From the NCBI RefSeq assembly GCF_026210795.1, contig NC_089440.1, forward strand, positions 1,302,001-1,366,000: DNA of 64,000 bases, given 5' to 3'. The notes beneath the pieces are model-generated. The model was given only the letters and a program-made list of their open reading frames with translations, was not told where the DNA came from and made no database searches. Position numbers and translations under genes: made by a program. Of this stretch, positions 22,158 to 36,358 are shown in pieces; the stretch's first letter is position 1, and each line of letters begins with the position of its first letter. Origin of the DNA: Rhizophagus irregularis (taxonomy: Eukaryota > Glomeromycota > Glomeromycetes > Glomerales > Glomeraceae).

Positions 22158-25100
22158 TTTTCGTAATAAGAAAAAATATAATATAATATAATAAAATAAG
22201 AATAATTTGATTTTTTTATCTTTAAAAAATTTTTACGTTAATGTTTGGTAAAAAAGATGTCGTATATATATATATATATATATTCTATCTTTTTCGAAAC
22301 GAAAAAAAAAATGAAAAATGTTTAAGCAGGATAAAGAATTAATTACGGGTTTTTATTTAATGACAAAGAACTCAAAATATTCAAAATGTAACCATTTTGG
22401 GGCTCATCCGCAAAAAGATTACTCTGGAATTTTGCCTTAAATAGAAAAATATAATAAAATTACACACATTATAAATATATGATAAAATACATTATAAGCC
22501 ACTTTTTTTTTTTATTCCTTTCTCAAGTCAAATCAAAGTTGTACGTTATTTAAAACATGCAGAATTTTTTTAGAAAAAAACCTGAAATAAAAGCCACATA
22601 TTTATACATACACTAATCTTAATCAATTTATAATTCTTAACAAAGAAATATTTTTGAGATCTTTTTTTATTATTATTATTATTATTAATATTATAATTTA
22701 TCAACCTTTTATTAACGCGATCTTTAACACGTTCGGTAATTTTCTAATTTTAGTGTACAAAATATATAAAAATCACGTAAAAAATATATGTATGCATATA
22801 TATTATGATATAATTTGCCTCAAATTACTAAAATTAAAAATTTCAAACATGTTTCAAAAAAAATAATGACGCTATAAATAAAGTTTATTTTCGTGAACGA
22901 TTTATGGATTTAAAAAAAAAATAACTGCGGACCTTTGTTTTTTTCTATTATACTCAAATAACTTCTTTGACCACTTTTTGGATCTATAAGGTTTCCAAAT
23001 GGTATTGTTTAATATTTGATACAAAGTATGTTCATCTATTCCTTTGTATATTTTTAGTCATTAACAAGAAAAAAATCCAGTAATTAACTTCATATGTGTT
23101 TGTGAATTATGAGAAAGGAAAACATAAATACTATGATTGGGATGACAATTCCTTAAATGGATTCTTTTACACAAAAAAAATGGTTAGTTGATAATAGAAA
23201 TCATTCTATTACAGAATGTCTCTGCCACATATTATTATTTTGTTATGTGTAACAGAAGAAAAGAAAAAAGAAATTATATTTATAGATCTTGTGAACATAA
23301 ATATGATGTAACAGAAAATTTCTAGAAAACCCTTAATTGGAAATATCGACAATTACTAGTCGGCCGAAATGGAACTTAAAGTTATCATTGATTACACAAA
23401 GATTATCGAAAGTAGGAAAGACCTGAACCCTAGCCACAATATTATTTACATCGTCCCTCTTTAGAAATTTCAAAAGTACAAAAGTACAAAATTAATAAAA
23501 TCATTAAATCGGGTTAGTTTAATTATTATTTACTGTATGTTGTCAACTCATCTCAGAAATGTTTATTTATGCTTAATTATTCTGATTAGGCACAAATTAT
23601 TTATTATTATTCATCACGGAAAATTTATTTCTTCATTTAGAAAGTAAATATCCGATTTAAAATGTAAAGATTAATCCAGCTGACAATTTTTGACCAAATT
23701 TGATCATATTTTCTTTTCCTATTATAAATGAGTGAATCATGTTTTTAAAAAAAGGAAATCCAAAATTCAATGAGGGACAATACACACCGAATGAGTTTCA
23801 AGTTATTTAACGAAACATTATCTAATCCACACCTACAAAAGGGTTTTCATGATAAAAGACTTTTTTAGGGATGGCGAAGAAGTATTATCAAAGACTTGAA
23901 ATGTAAAACAAATTTTTGATAATAACTTTTTCGATGATGATAAGGATTTCAATTACTTTATCTAGTAAAATTTGCTACACAAAATCTGATAATCATTAAA
24001 ACAAAATGTCGATTAGCGCATTTTTTATTTGGAACAAAAAAAGGAAACCTGTTCAAAGCATGTATATTTAGATTGCAGTTGTGGCGTCAAAGTAAATACA
24101 TACTACCCCTTCTTCTTTTAGTAATATGTTACCGTCGTACAAAAAATCGGTTATTTTTAGCGATCTTTACGATATTTTATTATTTGTAACTTTATTTGAA
24201 ATTTTTTGTCCATTCTTTTAAAAAAAAAAATTTTGTCATATTGGTAGCATATGGTGATACGGCATGACCATTCTTGGCGTATTTCATGTAATCTTTGTTA
24301 TCATTATGTGTAACAATTCGATAAATTATCTACATATATTAATTTTTTTTTTAATAATAGGATATTCCCTTTTTTTTACAAACCAAACAAATTCAATCGA
24401 ATTCAAGATTTGTTTTTTTATATTATTATATACCTTTATAACATTCAAAGCCGTACCAAAGGAACCAATTAACTTTTTCTTTCATTGAAGTATATCTCAT
24501 TATAAAATTAATATCGTATTAAAATTAATTAAAATAACTTTATTTGTCGTACTAAAAGTTATGTATTATGTCTAATTTGATTGGCCAAACACAAACACAA
24601 ATAACGTGATTTTATTTGTATATCTATCTATATATATATATATATATTGATATGATGATATAGTAAATATATATTTTTTAGTTTACAAAGAATGTATTCA
24701 AATAATATAAAGTATTCTTTCTATACAATACATACATGTATTATTAATTATTAAATTAAATTCCTTATCTTAATATAAAATGTTTGAGAATTATTGTATT
24801 ATCGGATAACAATAAATTAATCAAAAGTTTTATCGATCGGTTTTTACTAATTTCATTAACCCATTGAAATATGGGCACAACACTTTTCAAGAATAATTGA
24901 TATGAACAAAGAAACGTATTATTTACAAGAGATCTTACAAGATTATGTTGTGAAAGTTAATAAAACGCATACAATATACCCTTTGAATTTTTTTTTTACG
25001 CCATTTAAATTATATAATTAAATTACGTACGCGTTCTTTAGTATATATAAAGCAAGAGGAAGGTATAAATGACAAAGATTGGTAAACCAGAGTGTATGAC

Positions 25101-26356
25101 AAACCTATGCAAAGTAAATCAGTTTCTAAATATAAAATTTCAAGGGGAACCTTTTTGGCACGAAAGATATTAAAGATATTACCTCAATTTGATGGGGAGT
25201 TACGCGCTGTATTTAATATTTGACAAAAAAATCAATAATTATTATTCATCTACATTTAATGAATACAATTAATCAAATAATAATTTAATAATTATTTTAT
25301 TAAAAAGTGTGACTTTAAATTAGTATTGTATACGTGAAGGCGTTACAGAAATTAATATTTTTCGGTCATCAAAAGATATTCTAGATATTCTTTTCTTCTT
25401 TTTTTTATCTTCCGTATTTGTTATTGTATTAACCCTTTTTTTTTGCATGACATGATGAACAATGTAATAAATAAAAATTATATAAATAAATTATATATTC
25501 TAAGAATAATAACAATATATTGAATATGTAAAACAAAGATTGGGGGTTAGACATAATGACGTGACTTTATGTTATATATGTGTTATATGTGGTGTGACAA
25601 AATGAAGATCATTCATTATCATAGTTGTTGACTACAAAAAGTAATTTATTTGTTTGCTGTGTTTGCTGGTTTTACTTGAAAGTTGTTTAATATCCATGTC
25701 TGTTTAACTATCAAATAAATATTTAAAAACATGACAACATGTTTGTTTCTTATACTGTAATGACCAGAAAAAATTTTCAAACTGCGGAGTCAAAACTGGG
25801 TTTTGGAGTTTCAAATTTGTGTTAGCTTGAAAAAAAAAAAAATTGTTTCAACAAATGATAACTTGGGAAGTAAAACTTGAACATTATCCGTTAGTGTATG
25901 TTTGTTGATATTCAAAATTTATGCTAAGTCTGCAACAATTTTTTTTTCAGCCAGAAATAATTGATAATACAATAAGTTTCTTTTGGTAAAACTCAGTGAG
26001 AAAATGTCATAAGGTAAAATTCCTTCAAATGGCTACTCCGATTGACATGTTGCAGGTGTCTTCAAGATTTGCCATGAAAAATACTAAAAATAATTTCCCC
26101 ATTTCTCGCATATAAAAGCTCATTCAATACTACTCTTCCCCTTACTTTATTGGGCTCATACCTCGGTTATGTTGTTGTATGATTAAATGGTAGAGTATCC
26201 TCTCTACTAAGGTTTTTTTTCTTTTCGTTCGACTTAATTACTATCGTTTCGTAATCGTTATCGTAAATTTTTTATATATTTAAAAAAAAAAAATAATAAA
26301 AAAAAAAAAAAATTTTTTTTAACGTTTTTAAATGATTTACTTTCGTATTAAAAATA
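22158..26356. other. Intergenic, AT-rich, head-to-head promoters of HMG genes 1 and 2
   Basis: 4.2 kb between divergent HMG genes. A (TA)n run at 22263-22283 lies about 110 bp upstream of gene 1 and could serve as its TATA region; another (TA)n run lies at 24629-24649. Short open frames at 22654-22866 and 24264-24488 are Ile/Phe/Asn-rich without domain features and were not called. Confidence 0.5.
26111..26118 (+). promoter_or_regulatory. TATA box candidate, HMG gene 2
   Basis: TATAAAAG in GCATATAAAAGCTC, 246 bp upstream of the ATG and embedded in a less AT-rich stretch that stands out from its surroundings. A match in this AT-rich genome is weak evidence, but similar boxes lie upstream of most of the HMG genes. 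Confidence 0.45.
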
Positions 26357-27361
26357 ATGAAAAAACTTTTTCACGATATGCCACATCATTTATTCAACAA
26401 ATGTTTTGAATGTACCAAATCAATAACTACTGAAATGAATTGGCATCCATCCACACTTACTTTATCACCTCCTCCAATCCAACTTCCTTTTCCACCTCCG
26501 ATCACAGCTCAAGATATCGTTTTAAAACGTCCATCATCTAAAATTTGTTCAAAAAGTCCAAATGCTTTTTTCATTTATCGTAAAGTTTATTTTGATCAAC
26601 TTGCTTTATTAAATCAAAGATTTAAAATGACGGACGTTTCTAAATTAGTTAGTTTATATTGGAATAATGAATGTAGAGAAGTTAAAGAAGCATATAAGAA
26701 GATAGCTCAGGAAGTTGAATGTGAATTAAATAAGAGGAGAAAGAGAGATCTTGTTTATCCTGACATTAATTCGAATTTTAAAATTGCTAGAAGAAGGAAT
26801 AAAAATAGTCATAATAATATTTCAAAGAAAAAGTGTGGAAAATTAACGACAACAACAACAACACATGACCGGGATGAGAGTAAAACAATTGAAAGAGGTG
26901 TAGTAAACCAACAAGGTGTAGTAAACCAACAAAGTGGTGCACATTTTGAACTTACTTTTGGTTCAGATATGCAGCCTTTAATTCACTCCTATAATGCGGA
27001 TTTCGAAAATGTTTTGATGGGAAATTGTACTCTTAATGATACTATATCTTCATCGTCTGATGAGCCCACGATTTTTACAGTTGTTACCGAGTCAAATTGG
27101 AATAACAACAACTCGGAAACGATTTTGGGTCAAAACGGTATTCAAGATGATGGTTATGATGGTTATGATGGTTACGATGGTTACGATGGTTACGAATTAG
27201 ATGGTGATGTTGACCCCGACGTTCTTGATCCAACCCCCGCACAATCAATTATCAAACAGTCGCTCGTTGAGAATAATCTCAACGCTCAAAATGTCGCATT
27301 TGAAGAATTCTGCTTCGATGATAATACCAACCTAAACTGGTATTTGCAGAACTTTTTTTAA
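26357..27361 (+). CDS. HMG-box protein 2 (MATA-HMG type), 334 aa
   Basis: Putative HMG-box transcription factor. Seen: PPPIQLPFPPPITAQDIV (residues 38-55), HMG box about 66-128 (SPNAFFIYRKVYFDQL, FKMTDVSKLVSLYW, VKEAYKKIAQEVECEL), then RKRDLVYPD and a basic stretch IARRRNKNSHNN. The tail has TTTTTTH, two copies of GVVNQQ and five GYD units encoded by a 9-bp repeat (27150-27198), and ends NLNWYLQNFF. Shared with HMG genes 1, 5 and 8: box subtype, the R/K-x-LVY junction and the WYL ending. ATG at 26357 is the first in frame after an A tract. Single exon. Convergent with gene 3. Target genes unknown. Confidence 0.92.
   Translation: MKKLFHDMPHHLFNKCFECTKSITTEMNWHPSTLTLSPPPIQLPFPPPITAQDIVLKRPSSKICSKSPNAFFIYRKVYFDQLALLNQRFKMTDVSKLVSLYWNNECREVKEAYKKIAQEVECELNKRRKRDLVYPDINSNFKIARRRNKNSHNNISKKKCGKLTTTTTTHDRDESKTIERGVVNQQGVVNQQSGAHFELTFGSDMQPLIHSYNADFENVLMGNCTLNDTISSSSDEPTIFTVVTESNWNNNNSETILGQNGIQDDGYDGYDGYDGYDGYELDGDVDPDVLDPTPAQSIIKQSLVENNLNAQNVAFEEFCFDDNTNLNWYLQNFF
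27150..27198 (+). repeat. In-gene 9-bp tandem repeat coding GYD units
   Basis: GATGGTTAT/GATGGTTAC repeated about five times in the tail of HMG gene 2. In-frame, so copy-number changes alter only tail length. Confidence 0.85.
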
Positions 27362-29999
27362 TTTTTTTTTTATTATTTTCAATATTTTTATTTTGGGTAC
27401 CCAAAACGAACGAAACAACGATACAAAAAAATTTTATTTATTTAATTATTTTTTTTTTTTTTATATTTTCAAACTTTTTGTTAACCAAACAAATATTTTT
27501 TTTCTTTTTTTTTCGTTAACGTTCGTTAACATTCGCTCACAATTAAGTACAAATCGCAATCACACTTTTTTATCCTAAGCTTTTTTTTTCTCGTCGAATT
27601 TTCCGCCCAATTTTTTTTTTCGTTTTTTTTTCGTATCTTTATTATTTGAGCGGGAAATAGAATTTTTTTTTTTAATTTTTCGAATATTTTTTTTTTAAGT
27701 TTCTAAGATCCATCCGGAATAATATTATAATATATATAAGAAAAACTATAAAATTGAACAAAAAACAAAAATTAGGTTTAGTATTTCAAAAAAAAAAAAA
27801 AAAAGAGGCAGCAATAAAACAATATAAATAAAAATAAATAATTAATTAAACGCGCAAAAAAAAAGGTATATTATAATTGAAATCAAGTTTATGAATTTTA
27901 TTTTTTGATTTATTTTTTTTTTTGATTTTTGAGTTTTTGAAGATTTGAAACTTTTACTCATTTTAAACAAATCAAGTTTTTTTTTTTTAGATTATGCGTC
28001 AAACAAAACATTCTTGAAGCGCCAATAAGTAATAATTATATTGGAATTAGAATGAATTTTGAAGAGGGAAAAGGGAAAAGAAAACGCGGGTTAAAAGAAC
28101 AAACGCGGATTTTAAAATTTTCGATTTTTTCCTCCAAAAAAAAAAAAAGAAATATTTTTTTTTTGAGAATTTCCCGTCTAAATTAAAATATTATTAATGA
28201 ATAAAAAATTTATATAAATTAAAAAAAAACGGGAAGAAAACTGAGTGACACATTTTAAAAAAAAGGGGGAGGGGACGAAAGAATTTTTTTTTTTTTGAAG
28301 AAAATATATTTTTTTCAAAAAAAAATCCAAATCATGTGAGATATCTACGATTTTAAGAATTATAAATCAATGAAATCAATAGTATCAAAAATTATGACCT
28401 TAAATTTTTAATACTTTATTTGGAAATTGATTTTGATAGCTAGATATGCTTAATATAAAGTGACTATATTTAGAAAACTCGGGATAAATTTATCAATAAA
28501 ATAAATAAGGCAAATGATGTATGAATTTCAAATTCAGCCAAATGATTGTTACGGGAACTTATAAATTAGGTTAGCTAATCTCTTTGATATGCATATAATT
28601 ATGATTTAAAGTGTTTCATTGAAAGTTTTGCTCCTTAATCAATTACGGTTGCAGTGTGATGGCATATTTTATATAATTTTAATAATTATCACCATATATT
28701 CCATGATAACTATTAATGATCGGTTCGGGATTTCAATAGATCGATTAAATTTGTCGCACATAAATGTCAAAACTTTTCCTAATATATGTTATTACAATTG
28801 TATTTTAAGTATTTCGTTATTCGTTATTTAAATTTAAACATACATCAATAATCTTTTAATTACAATGTTTCCAAAAGGAATTATAATTTTGCAAAGAGTT
28901 TAGAAAAGGTCGAGACCATAGTTGATTCAATTGATTCGTATGATTCGTATTAGTGTCACAATGAAAAATTTAAAAAAAGAATTTCATTCATATAAATGTG
29001 AAATTATTTCTTTTCTAAGTATATTGTCGCAATATAATCGGTTAATGAACATTCCTTAAAATGAGAATCTATTACTATAAATGATCTATCATTATAATTT
29101 TACTTTTAAAGGTTTTTTATATAATAACGAATTAAATGCCACAATAAGACTTAAACCGATGGATTATTATTATAATGAAAAGAACAAAAATATTTTCATT
29201 GAAAATAAAAAAGATATATAATTATCAAAAATATTAGTAAAATACCGGTATATAATTTTTTTTTTATACAATCTAGACTTTTATCCATTACACCAATAAT
29301 AATAAAAAAACAAAATTATAAGATCATCATATCCCATTATACGAAAAATGATTTTTATTATTTACACAAATTGTTTATTAAAATAAGTTACAAATTACGT
29401 AAGATATATTATTATTAATTCTAAGAGAAAAAATAGATTGAAAAAAATTATTATTAAAAATTAACTTCTTTTTTTTTTTTTTTTTTTTACTTATCTCCTA
29501 CTTAGTAAATTTTTTTTGTATCAGTATATATATATGTATTTTTAGCGTAATAAATGTTGATTTAAGGAATACTTAGAGTTTTTCATGATTTGATACGTTG
29601 TTGAGAAATTGTAAAACTAATTCATTCGTTTCATTCTTTAGTAAATTAACTTTAGCTCCGTGTGCCGATTGAAATCTTCATCCGAAGATCAAACACCGTA
29701 TGCCGAACTTTATTACTTCATCATACCAACTTTTGTTAGTACTTAGGCGTGGGCCCATTGACAGTGACCTGCTTGACTCGTTAGGTTTTCAACCATTGAC
29801 AGTGACCAGCTTCAATAATCAATTTAATAAAGAACTTCACAAATAAATTGGAATCACAAATTTCAAACGTGTGATGGATGACTTTTTCTTTTTCTTTTTC
29901 TTTTCTTTTTTTTTTTTCGGAAAAACTTAATTACCTTATGGACTATTTAACTTAAAATGTGTTGTGATAGTTGTGATATTGTGATTACGGAAGAAAAGT
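27362..29999. other. Intergenic between convergent HMG genes 2 and 3
   Basis: 2.6 kb with many T and A homopolymers just after the gene 2 stop (27361-27690 and 28130-28330). Open frames at 27393 and 28619 are artefacts of these tracts. No recognisable gene or element. Confidence 0.5.
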
Positions 30000-31037
30000 T
30001 TATTTTTCAGATTCATAGTAATACTGTGGTAAATATTCATTAAAAGTGGGTTCTACGTAAATAGGGGCGTTATAATATTCAGGATTGCTATCGTTCGATA
30101 TCCAAATAAATTTTTCGTTGAAGTCACAAATAGGAGAAATACTATTTTCGAGTGGAATGTATTCGTAAAAATTTTCATTAATAGATGGAAATTCGGAAAG
30201 AGAAAACTCGTCTTTAATGAAAGGACTAATTGGACTCGCTGGACTCGCTGGACAAATTGGACTATAAGTAGATGATGTGGATTTAGGAGAAACGGCGGAA
30301 AAATCAATACATTCTGAATAATTTTGTAGTTGTGGTTGCGATTGTTGTTGTGGCTGCTGCTGATGAAAATGTTGTTGTTGTAGCTGTTGTAGCTGTTGTG
30401 TCTGTTGTGATTGTTCCGACTGTTGTAATTGTAGTAATTGTTGTTGCGGCTGCTGTTGTCGTTGCAACTGTTGTTGCTGTTGTTGTCGATGTTGCTTTTG
30501 TTGTCGTTGTTGTCGTTGTTGTTGGTGCCAATTTATTAATTCGAGTGGCATCTGATCTTTTTTAATTGGTTGTTTTTGGATGATGGTTTCTTTGATATCT
30601 TCTTCCTGTTTTACTTGTTTTACTTCTTCAGGCTTTGAATATAAATGATTTTCGCAAACGATTTCATAACCTTTAATTTTTTTTCTTCTCTCTTGAAATT
30701 CCTTATCAATTATTTGTGCCATATCTTTATATGCCATTTTCGTTTTATCACTTTCTTTTCGCCAGTAAATACTAGCCCACTTGGAAACTTGAGTCATTTT
30801 AAATTTGTGATTTTCAGACAACAATTGTTTGACGAAGGCTGTTCTATACACGAAGAAAGAGTTTGGACTTTTAATGTCCACTTTGGCTTTTGGTCTGTTA
30901 CGAACAAAATCGTCACAGGTAACGATAGGGGGGCATGGGACCTTAATTACGGGCGGAGGTTGAATATTATTATCAATCAAAAGATCCTTTTTACGAGATT
31001 CGACGGTTCTTGCACGTTTTGTAATTTGGCGAGGCAT
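30000..31037 (-). CDS. HMG-box protein 3 with polyglutamine tail (MATA-HMG type), 345 aa
   Basis: Putative HMG-box transcription factor. The start is the ATG at 31037 (MPRQITKRARTVE); the longer frame begins with a TTG and was not used. Seen: IKVPCPPIVTCDDF (residues 31-44) where the usual FPP is CPP, HMG box about 56-120 (SPNSFFVYRTAFVKQL, FKMTQVSKWASIYW, TKMAYKDMAQIIDKEF). A long Gln-rich tract (about residues 160-240) is encoded by CAG/CAA repeats. Pro/Ser (TSSTYSPICPASPASPIS) and acidic segments follow, ending QYYYESEK; no WYL motif. Gln-rich and acidic tails often act in transcriptional activation (inference). Overlapping open frames at 30304-30565 are shadows of the repeat. Confidence 0.9.
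   Translation of the reverse strand: MPRQITKRARTVESRKKDLLIDNNIQPPPVIKVPCPPIVTCDDFVRNRPKAKVDIKSPNSFFVYRTAFVKQLLSENHKFKMTQVSKWASIYWRKESDKTKMAYKDMAQIIDKEFQERRKKIKGYEIVCENHLYSKPEEVKQVKQEEDIKETIIQKQPIKKDQMPLELINWHQQQRQQRQQKQHRQQQQQQLQRQQQPQQQLLQLQQSEQSQQTQQLQQLQQQHFHQQQPQQQSQPQLQNYSECIDFSAVSPKSTSSTYSPICPASPASPISPFIKDEFSLSEFPSINENFYEYIPLENSISPICDFNEKFIWISNDSNPEYYNAPIYVEPTFNEYLPQYYYESEK
30335..30530 (-). repeat. CAG/CAA repeat coding the polyglutamine tract of HMG gene 3
   Basis: TTG/CTG/TGT-rich on the plus strand. The tract is interrupted by His, Arg, Leu and Pro codons, so it is an old repeat and not a pure expansion. Confidence 0.85.
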
Positions 31038-31276
31038 GATTTTTTTTTTCAAAAAAAAGTTTTTCGTTTAATAAGGATTTTTTTTTTTCGTTGATTTTAT
31101 AAAGAAATTTTTTTTTCGTTTGATTTTTCAATAAAAGAAATTTTTTTTTTTTCGTTTTTCGGTTGATTAAAGAATTTTTTTTTTTTTAAAAAAAAAAAAA
31201 GAAATATATAGAATTATATATTTTACGTGAGAAACAATTTTTTTTTTTGTATCGATGGAGCATCCGGACATCAGTT

Positions 31277-31284
31277 TATTTATA
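31277..31284 (-). promoter_or_regulatory. TATA box candidate, HMG gene 3
   Basis: On the minus strand AGTATAAATAAACTG, about 240 bp upstream of the ATG, a distance close to that in gene 2. Composition makes chance matches common. Confidence 0.4.
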
Positions 31285-34200
31285 CTTTTATCTCGTTGGA
31301 AACATTGTTCATTTTGTGGCTAGAAAGTTTACTTTTAAATTACATATTACATATGTAAATAATTTAAAATAATTTACAATATAATATAAATAAAAAAAAA
31401 AAAAAAATATAACCGAGTTAAATTAATACTTTAAAAAATAAATTATATGCAGCTATACTTTATGATTACTTTTTTTTATCACTATCACATTTTTACATTT
31501 TTACATCACAATTTTGGTTTGCCACGTTTTTAAGTAGCATGAATTGAAATCCTGTATAAGAATGTATTATTATACGGCAAAATACTTTGCCATTGTTAAT
31601 ATTACTATAAGAAGGTTTTTTCAATTACTATTTTGAAATAAAAGTGAAATAAAATTAATTTAATTAATTTAATAAATTCGGGAATTGATAATAATAATGA
31701 TAATACATAGCAATTTAATTTTTTTTTTCATACAAGTGATTTAAAAATTTATTTTGGAGAAAAAAAAAAAAGTGATAAATTAAAGAATAAAATTAAAATA
31801 CTATCATATATTTTAAAAAAAAAAAAATTTTTTTCTTTTTTTTTTGTTTTAATAGTTTTCCCGTCTACTCTCCGAACCTTTAGGGAAACAAGAAAACTAT
31901 AATGCAAAATATAACAAAATATTGTGAAAATCATGCAAAAAAGTCATTCATAAATCTTAAATATTATCTGTATAGTGTGTGTGAAATTTTAAAATGTTGC
32001 AAAAACTGCTGCATTGATTTTTTTATGAAACGAAAAAAAAAAAAAATTTCTCATCAAAAATGTATATATTTTTTTTTTTTTAATAAAATAAAATATAAAT
32101 ATTTGCAAATCAGATCTTTCAGATGACTATTTTTAGAAATGATAGTCCAACTTTCTTTCCTAAAAGAATTTTTTGAATCAAAAAAATGAAAGTTACTACA
32201 CCATATATGATTTGATATGAAAAAAGAATTTTTTTTTTTTTTTTTGTAAATCTTTTCTTGATATTTTACGATTATATTTGTGGTCTAGGCTTTGTATTAC
32301 TTTAAAAATTTCAAAATTGTAAATTTATTTGTTACGCGTTTACTTGATTCGTCTCTTGTCTTATCGGAATACATCATTCAGTGTTTTAGATTATATTACA
32401 TAAAAAAAAATTCCAAAAATCGCGTAAAATAACAACAAATATTAAAATTCTTTTTTTTTTTTTGTTTAAAAAATATATTTGTAAATGTATGCATATAAAT
32501 AAATATATATATATTTATTTATTTATTTTTTTGTTATATATTTATTTATTTATTTTTTCTGTAACAGTGGTAAAAGCAGCTGTAAAGCAGCTGTAAAAAG
32601 CAGTACATGCTTTATTTTGTTAGAAATTATGTTGTATTTTTTTTTTTTTTTTTTTTTATGCCAGCTTAAAACCGTTATTTCCTATTTTTATTTCCAATTT
32701 TCAATTTTTTTTTTTCCTTATTGTCCATTTGTCTTTCAAACAAAAATTGGGTCATCAAGACGTTATAATAGATAAGAAGTTAATATTATTTGGAATTGTA
32801 TTGTTGTTTGAGATTGGATCTTACTTTTACCGATTATTTTGACGTAATACGGAACATTAATATAGATAAAGGAAAGTTTACTTTAAATAAAAAATTTTTT
32901 TAACGTTCCAGACCTTAATTAATTTTAAAAAATTTGATACACAGAAGATTTTATATGGTAAAAATGTATAAATGCATATTGCATATATATATATATAAAA
33001 AATACTGTAGGAAACTGAAGCCAAAAAACCAAAAAAAATATTTTTCTTTGTAATAAATATATCGATAAGGGGGAATTATATAAAAAGAACTTTGATTAAT
33101 TATATCAAATATATATTAAAAATATATTATAATATACGTATTATAATATACATAATGATAGTAGTATATATATACATATTATATTATATTATATTATAAT
33201 ATAATAGATATAATTGATATAATAGATATATATTATAATTATCTAGTCAATTGAAACAGTTATGAGTGGACAAACGGTGGTTGGTGGTTACAATTGATCA
33301 TTTTTTCTATGAATTTCCTTATAAAGATTTATTTAGATTTTTCCGGATTTAAATATTATAAAAAAAAAATAAAAAAATTTCAATAAAAATAGAAAATAGA
33401 ATATTTTCCTTCAAATGCATGAAAAAGATCACATTTAAAGGATTGTTTGTTGTTTGGTTACAAAACATCAAAGCCGATTTCTAGCCTCAATAGAGTCTGT
33501 GTTATGAAACTACCTAAAAAAATACAAATTAAAATGTTTAAACTTGCAAATATTTCAAATATTTATAATATTTATAATAAAATGATTTTATGTTTATTGC
33601 TGATTGAATCAATCGGATAACGATTTCGGTTCATCTCGACCGACCACAAGCATTGAATCTTTTCACACGTTATTGTATATTTTTATTGTGTATTTTTAAC
33701 AATGGAAATAAAAAAGAAATTTTATGAAAATTCTTTATCTATACAACTTATTTGAAACCGTGTAACCTAACTTAACCCGAAAACGGGTTTTTTTTTTCGC
33801 GTTTCTTTTTTTCTTTTTTCTTTTTTTTCTTTTTTCTTTTTTTTTTTGTTATCTCGTGTAATTTTATCTCGTGTGATTTTATCACAAGAAATTTGTCACA
33901 ATTTTATCACAAATTAATTTAATGTTATATAATTATAAAATGAAATATTTCATAAAATAAGAATAAATGACGCGTGATTAATTATCATTTATTATACATA
34001 AAAGAAGTTGGTAAATTTTCTCTTATTTTTTTTTTCTTTCTTTCTTTGAGAAGTAATTTTTTGTAGATTAATTGGTGGCTGAGTAGTCTAACTCAGTTTA
34101 CTAAACATGACGAACAATTTTAACACGTGATGTCAATCATTCTAATTCGGGCCGAATTTTAAAAATTTCTGGATTTTAAACTATCACATTGATAATTAAC

Positions 34201-36358
34201 TTATTTATCCTTATAATGATATAATATTTTCTTTTTTCATTTATTTATTTTTTTTTTTACTTCTTCATTGCGTTATGAATGAAACATAAACGAGTTGATT
34301 CATTTTCTACTGCATCTTTTAAATCGCCTAAAAGGGGAATTAAAAGAGATAAATATGAACACGAACTTGCATGTGTAAAATTTTATGAAAATTATATATT
34401 ATATATTTTATATGTTTTAAATTATAAAAGAAAAATATTTATTTTTTTTTCGGAGAGATTCCACCGTATTGCATTTTAATACATACAGTATAATTTATTA
34501 TTATTATTATTATGCAAGGTAAGGATTCCCCCCAAAAAAAAGGAATTCTTAAAAACTTTTCTTATTCTTAACAAAATCGAAAAAATTTCAGCCACAATTA
34601 AAAAGTATATCGCAGATCATCATAAAAAAAAAAAGAAAGAAAGAAAAAAAAGAAAAAAAAGAAAAAAAAGGGTTTAAAAAAAAAAGTATTAATAATCTTA
34701 TAATAATAATAATCAAAAATAATTTTTTATTTTTTATTTTTTTTTATTTAAATTTTCTTTTGCGAAAACAATTAATTTCCTAATATCGTACAATATTCAC
34801 GTACAATTTTTGCATACATCATTAATGCATAATAGGTATCACACAGACATAAGTATTTGCAGTTTGATATACAAATATTTGTTCATATATGTAAGAATTT
34901 TTTTTGTCTTTTTCTTTTAGGAATTTTCAATGAAAAAAATTAATTTTTTCTTTTTTTATTTTAATACAAGAAAAAAAAAAAATTAATAATTATAAAATAT
35001 GTATACATATATTATATATATATATATATATATAACAAAATTCGAATTATTTTTTATTACCATAATTTACGATTATGTAATTTGTTTACAGGTTTGTTTG
35101 TCCGATATAATTGAGAAAAAAAAAATATAAATAAAAAAAAAAGCAATGTAAATCTCGGGGTTATCAGAATAAAGAGAACAATGATTGTTATGTTTTATGC
35201 CAAAGAATTTGAGTATGATATCATGACGTCAGAGCACAACACGTTCTAAAACAAAGGTTACAAAAAAATTTATCAAATGTTTTTATAAAAAAAAAATCGT
35301 TTTTTTTTTATTTTTTTTTTAGGTGAACAAGGATGAGTAAAAATGATGAGTAATAATAATTAATATTTTTTACCTTTTAAATCTTAAACGTCATTTTTAT
35401 TTACCTGTATAAAACCCCTTTATGGAAAATTATGGATAACGTGAAGTTTCACATATTGTAACTTCCGGAGTCCGGACTTTGCTTATCAAACATAATAATA
35501 ATTAATTTTGGAAAATAAAATATTTTTTTAGAATAATATTTTTCTTAATATTAAAGAGAAACAAAGAATTATCGTTTATAAGTTTTAACGATGAATTATG
35601 TAACCGGATTTATTTATTGACTGCATTTTTTTCATATGATTGGCCATTCTTAAAATATTACATTAAATGAATTATAAATTTTTGGATTTAAAAGAATAAA
35701 GATTTTTTATAATTCTTTATCATAATCAACTTCCTTGATTTGTATTTTAGTCATTTTAGCCCTCGGCTAGTCGGCTTAAAAAATAAAGAAATCAAGTTTC
35801 TTGGAACTTATTGATGCGTCCCAAAACGTACTGCAAAGTTTCACACATGTAAAGGATTATGCATGCATTATAACTTTATTTGACTAAGCTTGAACATATT
35901 GAGAAGGATATTCCAGAATTTTAGCCTATTATAGAACGCATCAATAACAAAAACCGACATGTCGGGTATTGCATGCACGACGCGAAAGAAAAAAAAAAAA
36001 AAGAATTCTGTAAATATCATTTCTCGAAAATTTTTTCACGCGGAATATCTTTTCCTTATTATAAATTAAGTATTGTTAGGTAATTACATGCAATTTACAT
36101 CGGTCGTCGAATGATAATAAATTATTTACATGTATGACTTAATATGTCATACGTCATATACGTCATGTCCATCCACCAATAATAAAAAATTTTGATTACA
36201 TAAAAAATTGTAATCACGTGAACTGCTTATTTTATTATTAAATCATCTGCCTTGAAGGAACCATAGTTTAGATTTTTTTTTTATTTTCTTTTCTACTTTA
36301 CTGTACTTTTATATTCTCTGTAACTTATCTTTCTAGCCAGAATTAATAAAAAATCTTG

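Noticed and set aside
25775-25975. Possible inverted-repeat element upstream of HMG gene 2
   Set aside because: The proposed ends (CCAGAAAAAATTTT and the inverted CTGGCTGAAAAAAA) match only in A tracts, which is not better than chance here.
30304-30565. Thr/Ala- and Val-rich open frames on both strands
   Set aside because: They are alternative readings of the CAG/CAA repeat in HMG gene 3.
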